Shown here piece after piece: positions 1 through 8,186 of a stretch of DNA of 32,516 nt. Origin of the DNA: SZUA-229 sp041589455 (GTDB lineage Bacteria > Pseudomonadota > Gammaproteobacteria > SZUA-229). Made by a program: the position numbers and the translations under genes. The DNA is taken from the NCBI GenBank assembly GCA_041589455.1, contig JBFHVQ010000029.1, forward strand, positions 1 through 32,516, given 5' to 3'. Numbering within the stretch: position 1 is the first letter of the stretch; the number at the start of each line of letters is the position of its first letter. The notes beneath the pieces were generated by a model that was given only the letters and a program-made list of their open reading frames with translations, did no database searches and was not told the DNA's origin.

Positions 1-524
1 CGACCCGGATCAACGATTATAACTTCACATATGGGTTTGGCGTGGTCTTCTATAAAATTAGCTAATAGTTCGATATGTTCATCTTCATAAAGTAGATCGC
101 TGCCTATTATGACATCAAATAGTCCGAGGTCATCATCTTTAGAAGCCCAGTCGACTTGTTCGTAGGCAATTGGACTGTCTTGATTTAGTTGTGTATTCCT
201 TTTTAAGAAAGTATTAACCTCTGGGTGATAATCGGTTGCGGTAACATCTACGGATTGTTTATTGAGTAATAAACTGGATAAGGCAAGGCCGCAACCAACT
301 TCTAATATGCGTTTAGATTGTGTCTCATAATCGGACATATAATGTGCTAGTACCAGGCTGGAAGGCCAAATGATGCCAAATAGAGGCCAAAATGCTGAAG
401 ATATGCCGAGCTTTTCAGCTTCACCGGCCGGATCATAAAATTCCTGGTTATTACGTAATGTGCATAGGTGAATGTCTGTCTTGCCAAACTCAATGGTTTG
501 GTAGCGTAAGCGTAGGTTTGTCAT
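1..524 (-). CDS. SAM-dependent methyltransferase, 3' end cut by window edge
   Basis: The reading frame is open from an ATG at 522-524 to the window edge, giving the first 174 residues. It carries the class I methyltransferase motif I (EVGCGLALSS, about residues 79-88), an acidic residue ending strand 2 (TATDYHPE) and a motif IV-like stretch (FDVIIGSDLLYE), followed by IIVDPG. The N-terminal pattern (CTLRNNQEFYDP, then SSAFWPLFGIIWPSS) matches the lysine/nicotinamide methyltransferase-like group (Methyltransf_16 type) common in gammaproteobacteria. The substrate cannot be told from sequence: small molecule or protein lysine are both possible. About 40-50 residues are probably missing. It is separated from the histidine kinase downstream on the window by about 260 AT-rich bases, so it is probably transcribed independently. 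Confidence 0.8.
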   Translation of the reverse strand, partial: MTNLRLRYQTIEFGKTDIHLCTLRNNQEFYDPAGEAEKLGISSAFWPLFGIIWPSSLVLAHYMSDYETQSKRILEVGCGLALSSLLLNKQSVDVTATDYHPEVNTFLKRNTQLNQDSPIAYEQVDWASKDDDLGLFDVIIGSDLLYEDEHIELLANFIEDHAKPICEVIIVDPG

Positions 525-784
525 CAGGCTGCCTTAATATGTAGGCGTTGAGCCAGCTATCGATGATAAATGACAAAACGGAGTCGTATCTCTAGGGTAT
601 AGCATCTGTATTAAAAGGCAAGGTATTTAGTGTATGCATGGTAAATACATTAAATAATTTGGGTTAAATTTGATAAAAGGTTTTCTGTTGAGTTAGAGGC
701 TATATATTGGTATTAACAGTATGGAGTTTAAATTTAATACATAAATATGAATAAAGAGTCTATATTTAATTTAAATGTAATTTA

Positions 785-2641
785 TTAAACTGCCTTATGT
801 AGATCAAAATAAAAAGTTGTGCTCTCGCCAGGTGTTGATTCAAAATCAATTTTTCCATTATGTTGTGAGATTATTTCATGGCTGATACTCAAACCAAGTC
901 CAGTGCCACCTTTCTGTCGAGTATTTGAGCCATCGGCCTGCTGAAATTTTCCGAAAATACGGTCTTTGAAATCTTCAGGGATACCTATGCCGTAATCTGT
1001 AATAGAAACTCTGTAGCTATCATTTATCTCAGATATATCGATATGAACACTCTGTCCTTTATCAGAAAACTTGGCTGCATTTGACATAAGGTTGGCGAGT
1101 ACTTGCTCTAACCGGGTCTGGTCACCTATTACAAAAGCGGTTTCTATCGACGTCGAGAAATTAAAATTAACATCATATAATTTGCTGTAACCAATATTTT
1201 TATCTATTGCCAGTTTAATGAGTTCAATAAGGTCTACTTTCTGCATATTAAATAACATTTTTCCAGACGCTAATTTTTCCATATCTAAAATGTCATTTAT
1301 CAGAACAATAAGGTTTTCACAATTTTTGTTTGCTATATCCAGTAAGGGTCTTATTTTTTCTGGGACTGGGCAGATTGCATCTGACTCAATGATGCGTAAT
1401 GATCCTTTTATAGATGTTAGAGGTGTTCTAAGTTCATGGCTGACTGTTGAAATAAATTCTTTTTTCATCAATTCTGCCTGTTTCCTTTCCGTAATGTCAC
1501 GGACGATACCGGTAAACATTTTGTTATTACTGAGGGTGAATTCGCTAACGGCAAGTTCCATTGGGAATGTGGAACCATCTTTGCGTTTGCCGATTACTTC
1601 ACGTCCGATGCCTATGATTTGTGCATCACCAGTAGTTAAATAATTGTGTAAGTAACCATCATGCTTGCTGTGGAAAGGTTCTGGCATCAGGATTTTTATA
1701 TTCTTGTTGAGAGTTTCTTCGGCAGTAAATCCAAAAATACGTTCAGCAGCCGGGTTAAAACTTTTAATAATGCCTTTATGATTAATAGTAATAATGCCAT
1801 CCACTACTGTGTCTAGTATGGTGCTGATTCGTGCGCTTTTATCATAACTTTCCTGGGTGGCTAACTGGAGTTGCTTGGTGCGCTTATTAACGATGTTGTT
1901 TATGTATTTGGATTCAGAAATAATAGATCTTATATGTATACCCAGTACGCCAAGGATAAGTAAGGATGCAGTAGCTAAGGAATAAGATAATGATTTTTCA
2001 AGCGCGCCGCTTTGTGAGTCTAAAGTTTCAGTGTCTATGGTTACCTCAAGGACGCCACGAATATCGTTGAGTTTCCAGTTTGTCTTTGGTGAATCTTTAC
2101 GGCTGTTATGGCAATTAACACATTCCTGATCAAGCATCTTATCAGCTAGTGCCACTCTGATGATGTGCTGTTCGTCTACAAATGTTTCTTTTACAAAAAT
2201 GCTGTCAGGATTCTCTGCGAGAAAATCCCATGCAGCTAGTTGAAATTCATCCATCTTTCGAGAGATGCGATTTGGAAATGGATATGGGCTAAACAGGTTT
2301 AATCGAGTGTTCTCTTCTTCTAATAATAAGCTCATATCGTGAATAAAGGTGGCGGGGAGAGGTATGGCATCAGGTTCTGATTTATGGTTATATGATGCCC
2401 TTAGACTTCCATTGTTAATAACCTTAGATATTACATTTAAAGTATAATACTCTCTTATTTTTTTAAAGTGACTGACTGTAGAAACAGCTACAGATATTGC
2501 GTTTTCTCTGGTGTTCTCTTGAATGAATTTAGGCAGTAATAACCAGAGAACGACCGTGAGAACAATCAGCAGAACAGGGATCGGCAGCACGTGCTTCCAA
2601 ATTGATTTTGTAGCTTGAAATTCGTTATCAATAATTGACAT
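785..2641 (-). CDS. Membrane sensor histidine kinase with periplasmic haem-motif domain and PAS domain
   Basis: This 618-residue hybrid-free sensor kinase has a transmembrane helix at about 17-37, a periplasmic domain to about 220, a second helix at about 220-242, a short coiled coil, a PAS domain at about 270-385, a HisKA dimerisation domain with the phospho-accepting His402 (SHELRTPL) and a HATPase_c domain with the N box (NLMSNAAKF), a DYGIGIP box and GTGLGLSIS. The periplasmic domain contains CVNCH at 174-178, the c-type haem attachment motif seen in Tll0287-like (DUF3365) sensor domains, so a covalently bound haem sensing redox state or a gas is likely. No response regulator lies next to it, so it is an orphan kinase here. 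The start ATG at 2641 directly precedes a plausible membrane anchor. It is divergent from the YCII-like gene. Confidence 0.93.
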   Translation of the reverse strand: MSIIDNEFQATKSIWKHVLPIPVLLIVLTVVLWLLLPKFIQENTRENAISVAVSTVSHFKKIREYYTLNVISKVINNGSLRASYNHKSEPDAIPLPATFIHDMSLLLEEENTRLNLFSPYPFPNRISRKMDEFQLAAWDFLAENPDSIFVKETFVDEQHIIRVALADKMLDQECVNCHNSRKDSPKTNWKLNDIRGVLEVTIDTETLDSQSGALEKSLSYSLATASLLILGVLGIHIRSIISESKYINNIVNKRTKQLQLATQESYDKSARISTILDTVVDGIITINHKGIIKSFNPAAERIFGFTAEETLNKNIKILMPEPFHSKHDGYLHNYLTTGDAQIIGIGREVIGKRKDGSTFPMELAVSEFTLSNNKMFTGIVRDITERKQAELMKKEFISTVSHELRTPLTSIKGSLRIIESDAICPVPEKIRPLLDIANKNCENLIVLINDILDMEKLASGKMLFNMQKVDLIELIKLAIDKNIGYSKLYDVNFNFSTSIETAFVIGDQTRLEQVLANLMSNAAKFSDKGQSVHIDISEINDSYRVSITDYGIGIPEDFKDRIFGKFQQADGSNTRQKGGTGLGLSISHEIISQHNGKIDFESTPGESTTFYFDLHKAV

Positions 2642-2882
2642 TATAGTATTTGTTAGTGAATCATAATTGAAAACTCAACGTGATATGTGCATGATAGCGC
2701 GCATATCGACAATGAATCATGAGTATAGGATATTTCAACAGACATGGCTAATATTTGGTTTTGAAGCATGTTACAAGCATAGTTTATCAATATTAAGTAT
2801 GATGTAGTATGCTGGATGATGCTTATGGCTTATCAGATATATAATTCAGCCGTGTATGAATTCGCTCAAATAAAGGAAAATC

Positions 2883-3194
2883 ATGAACAAATATGTCATT
2901 GCATATCTTGGCGGTGAGCAGCCCTCGAATCCTGATGAGGGGCGTATAAACTTTGTGAAGTATCAACAGTGGTTAGCGTCATTGGGAGATCATGTGGTAA
3001 CACCAATGGTACCATTTAAAAATACCCATACAATTAATAGCAATGGCATAGTTTCAAGTTCTAGCACTAGCCTTATGTCTGGTTACACTGTGGTACAGGC
3101 AGATAGTATGGAGCAGGTCATTGAGCTTTCAAAGTCGTGCCCTTTTCTTGAAATTAAAGGTGCGCTTGAAGTCTCTGAGCTTGTCGATATGTAA
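2883..3194 (+). CDS. YCII-like dimeric alpha-beta barrel protein
   Basis: This 103-residue soluble protein begins MNKYVIAYLGG and has the small ferredoxin-like fold pattern of the YCII-related superfamily: an N-terminal strand, a helix (FVKYQQWLASLG), a central strand region (SGYTVVQADSMEQVIELSKSCP) and a final strand. YCII-like proteins are often encoded near regulators, but their chemistry is mostly unknown; a catalytic His-Asp pair as in YciI proper is not evident. A strong ribosome binding site (AAGGAAAAT) precedes the ATG. The next gene follows by about 20 bases, so the two are probably co-transcribed. The assignment to the superfamily is fairly secure; function is unknown. Confidence 0.8.
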   Translation: MNKYVIAYLGGEQPSNPDEGRINFVKYQQWLASLGDHVVTPMVPFKNTHTINSNGIVSSSSTSLMSGYTVVQADSMEQVIELSKSCPFLEIKGALEVSELVDM

Positions 3195-3213
3195 GGTGAT
3201 TATATATGAAGAT

Positions 3214-3555
3214 ATGGATAAGATCATGATTGAGTGGCCTGCGGTTATCTATCACAGTGGCTCACCGGAGTTAATATTGATACGTGATGAGTCAGTACTG
3301 GAAAAAGAAGTGGGACAGGGGGGCATATATAATGAGCTAGATCAACTGATTGATGCGTGTGGCAGGATTTATTCTCTGGATGCCCGTAATAAAGCGGACG
3401 TTATTCCAGTGGATACGGGTAATGTAATGCCGCTTGCTGATTTTCTTGGGCTAATCAAAGCGCATGTCGCTCAAACAGGTGCCTGTTGTGTCGCTAAGTT
3501 GTATGCACCAGATTACAGTGAGGCGTTTACTATCATCGCTTCAACTCAGGAGTAA
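3214..3555 (+). CDS. DUF4144-like small protein
   Basis: I chose the ATG at 3214 (MDKIMIEWPAVIYHSG, 113 residues). The frame stays open upstream to a TTG at 3121, but that region is the coding sequence of the YCII gene. A second in-frame ATG at 3226 is a possible start, and an AGGTGA at 3194-3199 lies upstream. The pattern (IEWPAVI, a tyrosine/serine-leucine-aspartate YSLD segment, then LIKAHVAQTGACCVAKLYAP) matches my memory of the DUF4144 family of marine gammaproteobacteria; no function is established. It has no signal peptide or membrane segment and is probably cytoplasmic. It follows the YCII-like gene by about 20 bases and probably forms a two-gene operon with it. Confidence 0.62.
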   Translation: MDKIMIEWPAVIYHSGSPELILIRDESVLEKEVGQGGIYNELDQLIDACGRIYSLDARNKADVIPVDTGNVMPLADFLGLIKAHVAQTGACCVAKLYAPDYSEAFTIIASTQE

Positions 3556-3668
3556 TTCCCAGAATTGATCCGTCTATTGCATTACATATATAGTATATAC
3601 ATGGAAATAAGTGTTTTATTATAAAGAAAAAAGATGTTTTATGTGTGTTCTTTATATAAAAATTTGAA

Positions 3669-3699
3669 TTCGTAAAGAGTCTCGGATATCTCTTACGAA
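3669..3699 (+). terminator. Hairpin downstream of the YCII/DUF4144 pair
   Basis: The arms TTCGTAAAGAG (3669-3679) and CTCTTACGAA (3690-3699) pair over 10 base pairs with one bulged A and a 10-base loop. A GAAAATGCTTTTATT stretch follows rather than a clean T run. It is the best terminator candidate for the upstream pair, but could also act in the leader of the diguanylate cyclase. Confidence 0.4.
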
Positions 3700-3733
3700 G
3701 AAAATGCTTTTATTGATTCTGTGTGTTTTCTGA

Positions 3734-3751
3734 TTTTGATTTCGATCAAAA
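3734..3751 (+). promoter_or_regulatory. FNR/Anr/Dnr-type operator
   Basis: TTTTGAT and ATCAAAA (arms 3734-3740 and 3745-3751) flank a 4-base spacer, a perfect match to the FNR consensus TTGAT-N4-ATCAA with one extra paired T/A base and more on each side. A TAGAAT at 3771-3776 fits a -10 box; a start of transcription near 3783 would put the operator centre at about -41, the class II activator position. This suggests activation of the diguanylate cyclase at low oxygen. Confidence 0.6.
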
Positions 3752-3770
3752 GTCTAAATGCGCACTATAC

Positions 3771-3776
3771 TAGAAT
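3771..3776 (+). promoter_or_regulatory. -10 box candidate (TAGAAT) for the diguanylate cyclase
   Basis: TAGAAT lies about 31 bases downstream of the FNR-type operator centre (3742.5), as expected for a class II FNR promoter lacking a -35 box. An overlapping alternative, TATACT at 3766-3771, is also possible. If TAGAAT is used, the ATG at 3786 would sit almost at the 5' end of the transcript. Confidence 0.4.
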
Positions 3777-3785
3777 TATCTATAT

Positions 3786-4862
3786 ATGAACCAAATTTCT
3801 TTCATGCTTAAATTTTTTCGACCGTCCAGTTTGCTGGTCTCATTGTCAGTCTTTATCTTGGTATTGACTTTGTCGTTGGCATACTTTGTATTAAATACGG
3901 TTGATAAGTTATATCTAGAAGCAAACAACATTAATAATGCTGGTTATATCAGGGGAGGGATTCAACGATTATCTAAGTTGGTTATCGCCCAACCAGCAGA
4001 ATCACAGCTTGCCATTGAAGCCGAAATTGATTATCTATTCAAAGATATCGAAGAGCTGGCATCTAAACGCCATGAGAGTTCATCTGAAAAACGATTTCAG
4101 CTAGCCGTTGTTAGTTTAAAGGATGACTGGTTGCAATTAAAAGTCTTGATTCATAGTTTTAGGTCTAGCCAGTCAGAAACTATAAAGCAGCAGATTCTCA
4201 CTCTGAGTGAAGTGTGTTGGAGTAAGGCGAATGATATTGTTTATATGATGCAATCTATGACGGAATTAAAAGTGCAGCGTATTTCCAGGCTGTTTTATTT
4301 TGTTATTCTTCTCAATGTGATTAGTGCAATTGTCGTCATCGTTATTATTCTGCTTGCAGTGAGAAATAAACTTGAGTATGACACCTCGCATGACCCATTA
4401 ACCGGACTTTTAAATCGTCGTGCATATGACCTTGCAATTGCTTCAGAAATAGCCAGATTCACACGTTACGATGTGCCCGTTTCTTTAATACTTTTTGATG
4501 TTGATTTTTTTAAAAGAATAAATGATAAGTACGGACATAAAGTTGGTGATTCTGTTTTGAAGCAGCTGGCTAATCAGGTTCTATCATCTGTGCGTAATAT
4601 TGATTCTGTATATCGTGTTGGTGGCGAAGAATTTGCGATAGTATGTCCTGATACAAGCGCAAAGGGTGCGCATCAGTTATCAGAAAAAATAAGGAAGATT
4701 ATTGAACAAAGTGAATTTGATGTTGTTGGTCAGGTTACAATTAGCCTGGGGGTTGCTCAATTTGGCGGGCTGTTAAATGCGGATAGCTTTTACCAAAATG
4801 CAGATAAGGCGCTGTATCTAGCGAAAAATAATGGGCGTAACCAGAGCCGTTTATACGAATGA
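3786..4862 (+). CDS. Membrane diguanylate cyclase (GGDEF) with periplasmic helical sensor domain
   Basis: This 358-residue protein makes c-di-GMP from two GTP. It has a transmembrane helix at about 15-37, a periplasmic helical domain at about 40-168 resembling the type IV pili methyl-accepting (PilJ N-terminal) sensor type, a second helix at about 168-192, and a GGDEF domain from about 198 to the end. The active loop reads GGEEF (279-283), with an RNID inhibitory-site motif (RxxD) five residues before it, so product feedback is expected. FDVDFFKRINDKYGH matches the metal and GTP binding segment. The start at 3786 lacks a ribosome binding site; ATG 3804 (MLKFFRP) is an alternative. A perfect FNR-type operator lies upstream. 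The stop is one base from the convergent radical SAM gene. Confidence 0.93.
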   Translation: MNQISFMLKFFRPSSLLVSLSVFILVLTLSLAYFVLNTVDKLYLEANNINNAGYIRGGIQRLSKLVIAQPAESQLAIEAEIDYLFKDIEELASKRHESSSEKRFQLAVVSLKDDWLQLKVLIHSFRSSQSETIKQQILTLSEVCWSKANDIVYMMQSMTELKVQRISRLFYFVILLNVISAIVVIVIILLAVRNKLEYDTSHDPLTGLLNRRAYDLAIASEIARFTRYDVPVSLILFDVDFFKRINDKYGHKVGDSVLKQLANQVLSSVRNIDSVYRVGGEEFAIVCPDTSAKGAHQLSEKIRKIIEQSEFDVVGQVTISLGVAQFGGLLNADSFYQNADKALYLAKNNGRNQSRLYE

Positions 4863-4863
4863 T

Positions 4864-6630
4864 TTAAAAATGCCTTTGCTCAATCAGGCGTTGCGTCATA
4901 TGCAGGCGCATTTCACCTTCTTCAGTTATCGTATGAAATAAATGATGAGGGCTTGTGGAGCGTTCGATAATACTGTCCAGATCGTTTTTCTTTTCACGGT
5001 AGTATTCCAGTAATTTCAGATCAAAACGATTCAGTGCATTACTTAAAGGATCTTTTACCTGGCGCTGACGAATTTTATCCATGCCGTCTTCAAATACATT
5101 GCCTAGGCACATGTGTACAGCAGAGAACAATGTGGCCCAACCGTTATGCCAGAACATCAGGTCTTTGTCGAAAGTTTCGCCACTTGTACCTTTGCCTGAT
5201 AACATCTGTTGTAGCAAGTCTCTTTCATTCACCGCCTCGTGTAGTTCCATCATATTGGCACGACCATAGGCATCGATGGTGGTACTGGTAAGCAGTAAAT
5301 GTACATGAGGATGCTGCGTTAACACAAAGGTTGCGTCTTTAATTAACTGTGCCGGTTGCTGCGGGTTTTGTGGGTTACGCTTAAGGCGTGAAGAAGGCGC
5401 TGATGATATAATCTGAATCTGATGGCCGCGACGTCCCAGTTCTTTTGCCAGGCGGGCGAAAACACCTTTTTGAAATAATGCCATTGAAAAATTTAAATGC
5501 CCCTGTTTATGTAACAGGCAAAGCTGTATTTCATCACCAAACTTTGGTGCGCTTTCAACGATATTGGCAATTTTGGTGATCGGGATACGCTCTTTAAGCT
5601 GGCCTTTCTTATCGACCACCACTTCCTGATGAAATTCATCAAAACTGATCTGTAACATGACCTTGGCCTTTGGCCAGGTTATGGGGCGACGACGAATCGC
5701 TGTGGCCATTTTGCCCATTATGTCCTGGGTGACGTCACGACTATCTGCAAAATCACCGTTGAGCAAAATGGCAAAGGTAGTGATGTGCTGCATGCTCTGG
5801 ATCGCTTTATAAAAATGATCCAGGTGTTTGGTCAGGTCGCCACCGGTAAACAGTAATGAGGTCGTGAGTTTATCGACCATCTGATAGAGTGAATCCGGGT
5901 CGTCGGTATTTTTCATCAGCGGACGAAAAATAAACATACAGTGACGACAGGTTTGTGGGCAACCCATCGCTGGAATAATTCCCGCTTTGGTAAAATAGGG
6001 CAGGGTGTCAGAATCAGGGAGTCGGTCAACCAGTGCCAGGCGTTCTTTATCTTCTTCGGCCAGCATATCGGCATAGCGATCTTTTTCCTGCTTGGCGAGG
6101 TCTTTATAGCCGATGGCAAAACTTTTACTGAACAAGTGTAGCGACTGCCAGGTTGTATCAATGTGTGATACCAGCGTATCAATATCTGAAAAGCGCTGTG
6201 CAATCTGTAATATCTGGTGTTGTTGCAGCTGGGGTTCGCCCTGGTACTGTTGCCAGTATTCAATATAGCTCTCTATAAAGGTCGCCGTCGATTCGCTTTC
6301 CAGAATTAACTGCATTAAAAAAGCCTGTGGGCCTTTGAGAAATGCCGAGAGAACTTCTGTCTGGAAATCTGTGTGAACATTTTGCTGCAGCCATTGCCAT
6401 GCGTAGACATAGGTCATTAAGAAACTGAGATTTTCAGCGTCATCCGGTGCAGAAGATTTAGTGCTTAGCATGTCCAGCATGTCGCCACGGGTCAGGCGGT
6501 TGATTTCAGTTTTGAAACGCTGACGCATATTGATCAGATAGGCCTGATGCACATCAAGTTGTGCTTCTTGGCTGATCTGTATTTCGCTTGAAGGGCGACC
6601 GGATTGTATGGCTAGGCTGGGGGCATTCAT
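4864..6630 (-). CDS. Radical SAM protein of unknown function with long N-terminal extension
   Basis: This 588-residue protein contains a CxxxCxxC iron-sulfur motif (GCPQTCRHCMF; Cys224, 228 and 231) that binds the 4Fe-4S cluster and S-adenosylmethionine of radical SAM enzymes, followed by FTGGDLTKH, a GGE-like motif for the SAM amino group, and a run of alternating strands and helices consistent with a partial TIM barrel to about residue 430. The first 220 residues are helical with no family I recognise, and the last 150 residues contain a MCLGNVFEDGMDKIRQ stretch, with one cysteine that is too little for a SPASM cluster. Substrate and product are unknown. No peptide precursor or maturase partner lies nearby. 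It lies 71 bases downstream of the ion channel gene. The start ATG lacks a good ribosome binding site. Confidence 0.88.
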   Translation of the reverse strand: MNAPSLAIQSGRPSSEIQISQEAQLDVHQAYLINMRQRFKTEINRLTRGDMLDMLSTKSSAPDDAENLSFLMTYVYAWQWLQQNVHTDFQTEVLSAFLKGPQAFLMQLILESESTATFIESYIEYWQQYQGEPQLQQHQILQIAQRFSDIDTLVSHIDTTWQSLHLFSKSFAIGYKDLAKQEKDRYADMLAEEDKERLALVDRLPDSDTLPYFTKAGIIPAMGCPQTCRHCMFIFRPLMKNTDDPDSLYQMVDKLTTSLLFTGGDLTKHLDHFYKAIQSMQHITTFAILLNGDFADSRDVTQDIMGKMATAIRRRPITWPKAKVMLQISFDEFHQEVVVDKKGQLKERIPITKIANIVESAPKFGDEIQLCLLHKQGHLNFSMALFQKGVFARLAKELGRRGHQIQIISSAPSSRLKRNPQNPQQPAQLIKDATFVLTQHPHVHLLLTSTTIDAYGRANMMELHEAVNERDLLQQMLSGKGTSGETFDKDLMFWHNGWATLFSAVHMCLGNVFEDGMDKIRQRQVKDPLSNALNRFDLKLLEYYREKKNDLDSIIERSTSPHHLFHTITEEGEMRLHMTQRLIEQRHF

Positions 6631-6701
6631 AGCGGGGAATTTAGCACATTTAGCGATGAAATTAACCCCAGAGCTATCGCGCTTATCGACGACTGGTGGT
6701 G

Positions 6702-7370
6702 TTAGTTGTCTGGGTGATGGTCTCTGTGCAGGCTAATGGCCTTGCCCACCAGTCCGGCGACCATAATGGTCAGGTAGAGCTGGCCGGTAATCGCCTGGGT
6801 GAATGACAGTGTTTTGGCAAAGGCTGAGAGCGGCGTAATATCACCAAAGCCAAGCGTGGTCAGGGTGACGTAGCTGTAATACATAAATTCGGAAAAATGC
6901 AGCTCGTGGCTGGTTTCAAGACCAGAGAAGGAGTCTGGTTCAAAAAAGTACAGGTTGGAATACAGAATGGTCCAGATAATACCCAGAAGCAGGTAGATAC
7001 AGGAAGCCCCTACCAACTGGTTAATGGTGATGCTGCGACTAAAAAAGACGCTGTTAAACGCCACAGCAGTACTGGTAAAAAGGAAGAAAAGGCTGATAGA
7101 GATGGCCAGATACAATAGTAGAATGTCATCAAACAGAGCAGACAGTGCCAGTATGATGACCTCGATGCCTGCCAGCAGTAACACGGATTTAACCCAGGGT
7201 TGGTTGCCCCGGTTGCCCAGTACCGTTACTAGCATCATGCCGATAATGGCCATGTGTAATATGTACTTGCTCAGGCTGACATCAAAGTACTGCAGAAACG
7301 GCGAAATAAAAATCAGCACCAGCTGGCCGATGAGTAAACCAATAAAGCTGTTGTCTTTATGAAGTAGCAT
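6702..7370 (-). CDS. Potassium channel-like ion channel (Ion_trans_2)
   Basis: This 222-residue membrane protein has about four hydrophobic helices up to residue 105, then a pore module: a helix (LVGASCIYLLLGIIWTILYS), a re-entrant pore loop with the selectivity filter TLGFGD (172-177) and a last helix (ITGQLYLTIMVAGLVGKAIS). The filter matches the TVGYGD-type signature of potassium channels with conservative changes. There is no cytoplasmic RCK or cyclic nucleotide domain, so gating is unclear. It starts 6 bases after the cysQ stop and is probably the third gene of a nudE-cysQ-channel operon. Such 6-helix, C-terminally short channels are common in gammaproteobacteria. Potassium selectivity is inferred from the filter. 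Confidence 0.85.
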   Translation of the reverse strand: MLLHKDNSFIGLLIGQLVLIFISPFLQYFDVSLSKYILHMAIIGMMLVTVLGNRGNQPWVKSVLLLAGIEVIILALSALFDDILLLYLAISISLFFLFTSTAVAFNSVFFSRSITINQLVGASCIYLLLGIIWTILYSNLYFFEPDSFSGLETSHELHFSEFMYYSYVTLTTLGFGDITPLSAFAKTLSFTQAITGQLYLTIMVAGLVGKAISLHRDHHPDN

Positions 7371-7376
7371 AATGAC

Positions 7377-8186
7377 TTATAAAAAGTGGTCCCAGGGTAT
7401 GCTGGCATCGCCAAACACAAAAAATTCCGGATTAAGTAAGCTTGATTTAGTGTTATAGCGTAGTCGAGATAAGTCGGTCTGGGTAATCTGGCCCCCGGCC
7501 TCTTCAACAATGCACTGTGCCGCTGCGGTATCCCATTCGGCCGTTTTGCCTAGTCTGGCATAGAGGTCAACGGCACCTTCGGCTACCATGCATGACTTGA
7601 GCGAGCTGCCGACACTTAATAGCTCTACCTTGCCCAGCTTGTCCAGATAGCTCTGTAGTTTGTCGGAAACATGGGAGCGACTACCGGCAACGACCAGTTT
7701 GTCGCGTTGTGCCTTGCGAGCCTGAATACGCTGGGGTTGCTGGTGAGGCAGTTGTTTATAGGCGTTGCCATTACGCCAGGCGAAATAGTCGGTAGCAAAT
7801 ACCGGCGCATGAATTACGCCAAGAATACTCCGGTGGTTTTCGATCAGTGCAATATTCACGGTGAACTCGCCATTGCGCTTGATAAATTCCCGTGTGCCAT
7901 CCAGTGGGTCAACCAGCCAGTATCGATACCAGCGTTGACGTTCTTCAAACGGCGGCGTTTCCGATTCTTCGGTCAGTATGGGAATATCGGGTGTCAGTTG
8001 TTTTAATTCCTGACGAATAATCTGATCCGCTGCCAGATCAGCTGTGGTTAATGGCGTATTGTCATGTTTATGTTCAATGGCAAATTCTGAATTGTATATC
8101 TCAAGGATTTTCTGTCCGGCCTGTCTGGCAATGCCCAGTGTATTCTGACAAAGGTACTGTAAATTCAGCGGTTGGTTTCTGGTCAT
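7377..8186 (-). CDS. cysQ: 3'(2'),5'-bisphosphate nucleotidase CysQ
   Basis: CysQ hydrolyses 3'-phosphoadenosine 5'-phosphate (PAP) to AMP and phosphate, removing a by-product of sulfate assimilation. The 269-residue protein has the inositol monophosphatase family signatures: EESE at about 73, DPLDGTREF at 93-101, which binds the catalytic metals, and WDTAAAQCIVEEAGG near 218. It is slightly longer than the E. coli enzyme (246 residues). Its ATG overlaps the stop of nudE as ATGA, which shows translational coupling, and the ion channel gene follows after 6 bases. The neighbourhood of NudE (ADP-ribose and related ADP compounds) fits a nucleotide housekeeping operon. Confidence 0.95.
   Translation of the reverse strand: MTRNQPLNLQYLCQNTLGIARQAGQKILEIYNSEFAIEHKHDNTPLTTADLAADQIIRQELKQLTPDIPILTEESETPPFEERQRWYRYWLVDPLDGTREFIKRNGEFTVNIALIENHRSILGVIHAPVFATDYFAWRNGNAYKQLPHQQPQRIQARKAQRDKLVVAGSRSHVSDKLQSYLDKLGKVELLSVGSSLKSCMVAEGAVDLYARLGKTAEWDTAAAQCIVEEAGGQITQTDLSRLRYNTKSSLLNPEFFVFGDASIPWDHFL

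Noticed and set aside
836..850. TTGAT-N5-ATCAA near the 3' end of the histidine kinase
   Set aside because: The spacer is one base too long and it lies inside the coding sequence.
1218..1643. Plus-strand frame of 141 codons opposite the histidine kinase
   Set aside because: It is the antisense of the kinase's HisKA/PAS region, with no family pattern; the kinase is certain.
2668..2679. TTGA-N4-TCAA upstream of the histidine kinase as an FNR site
   Set aside because: FNR sites need six bases between TTGA and TCAA; here there are four.
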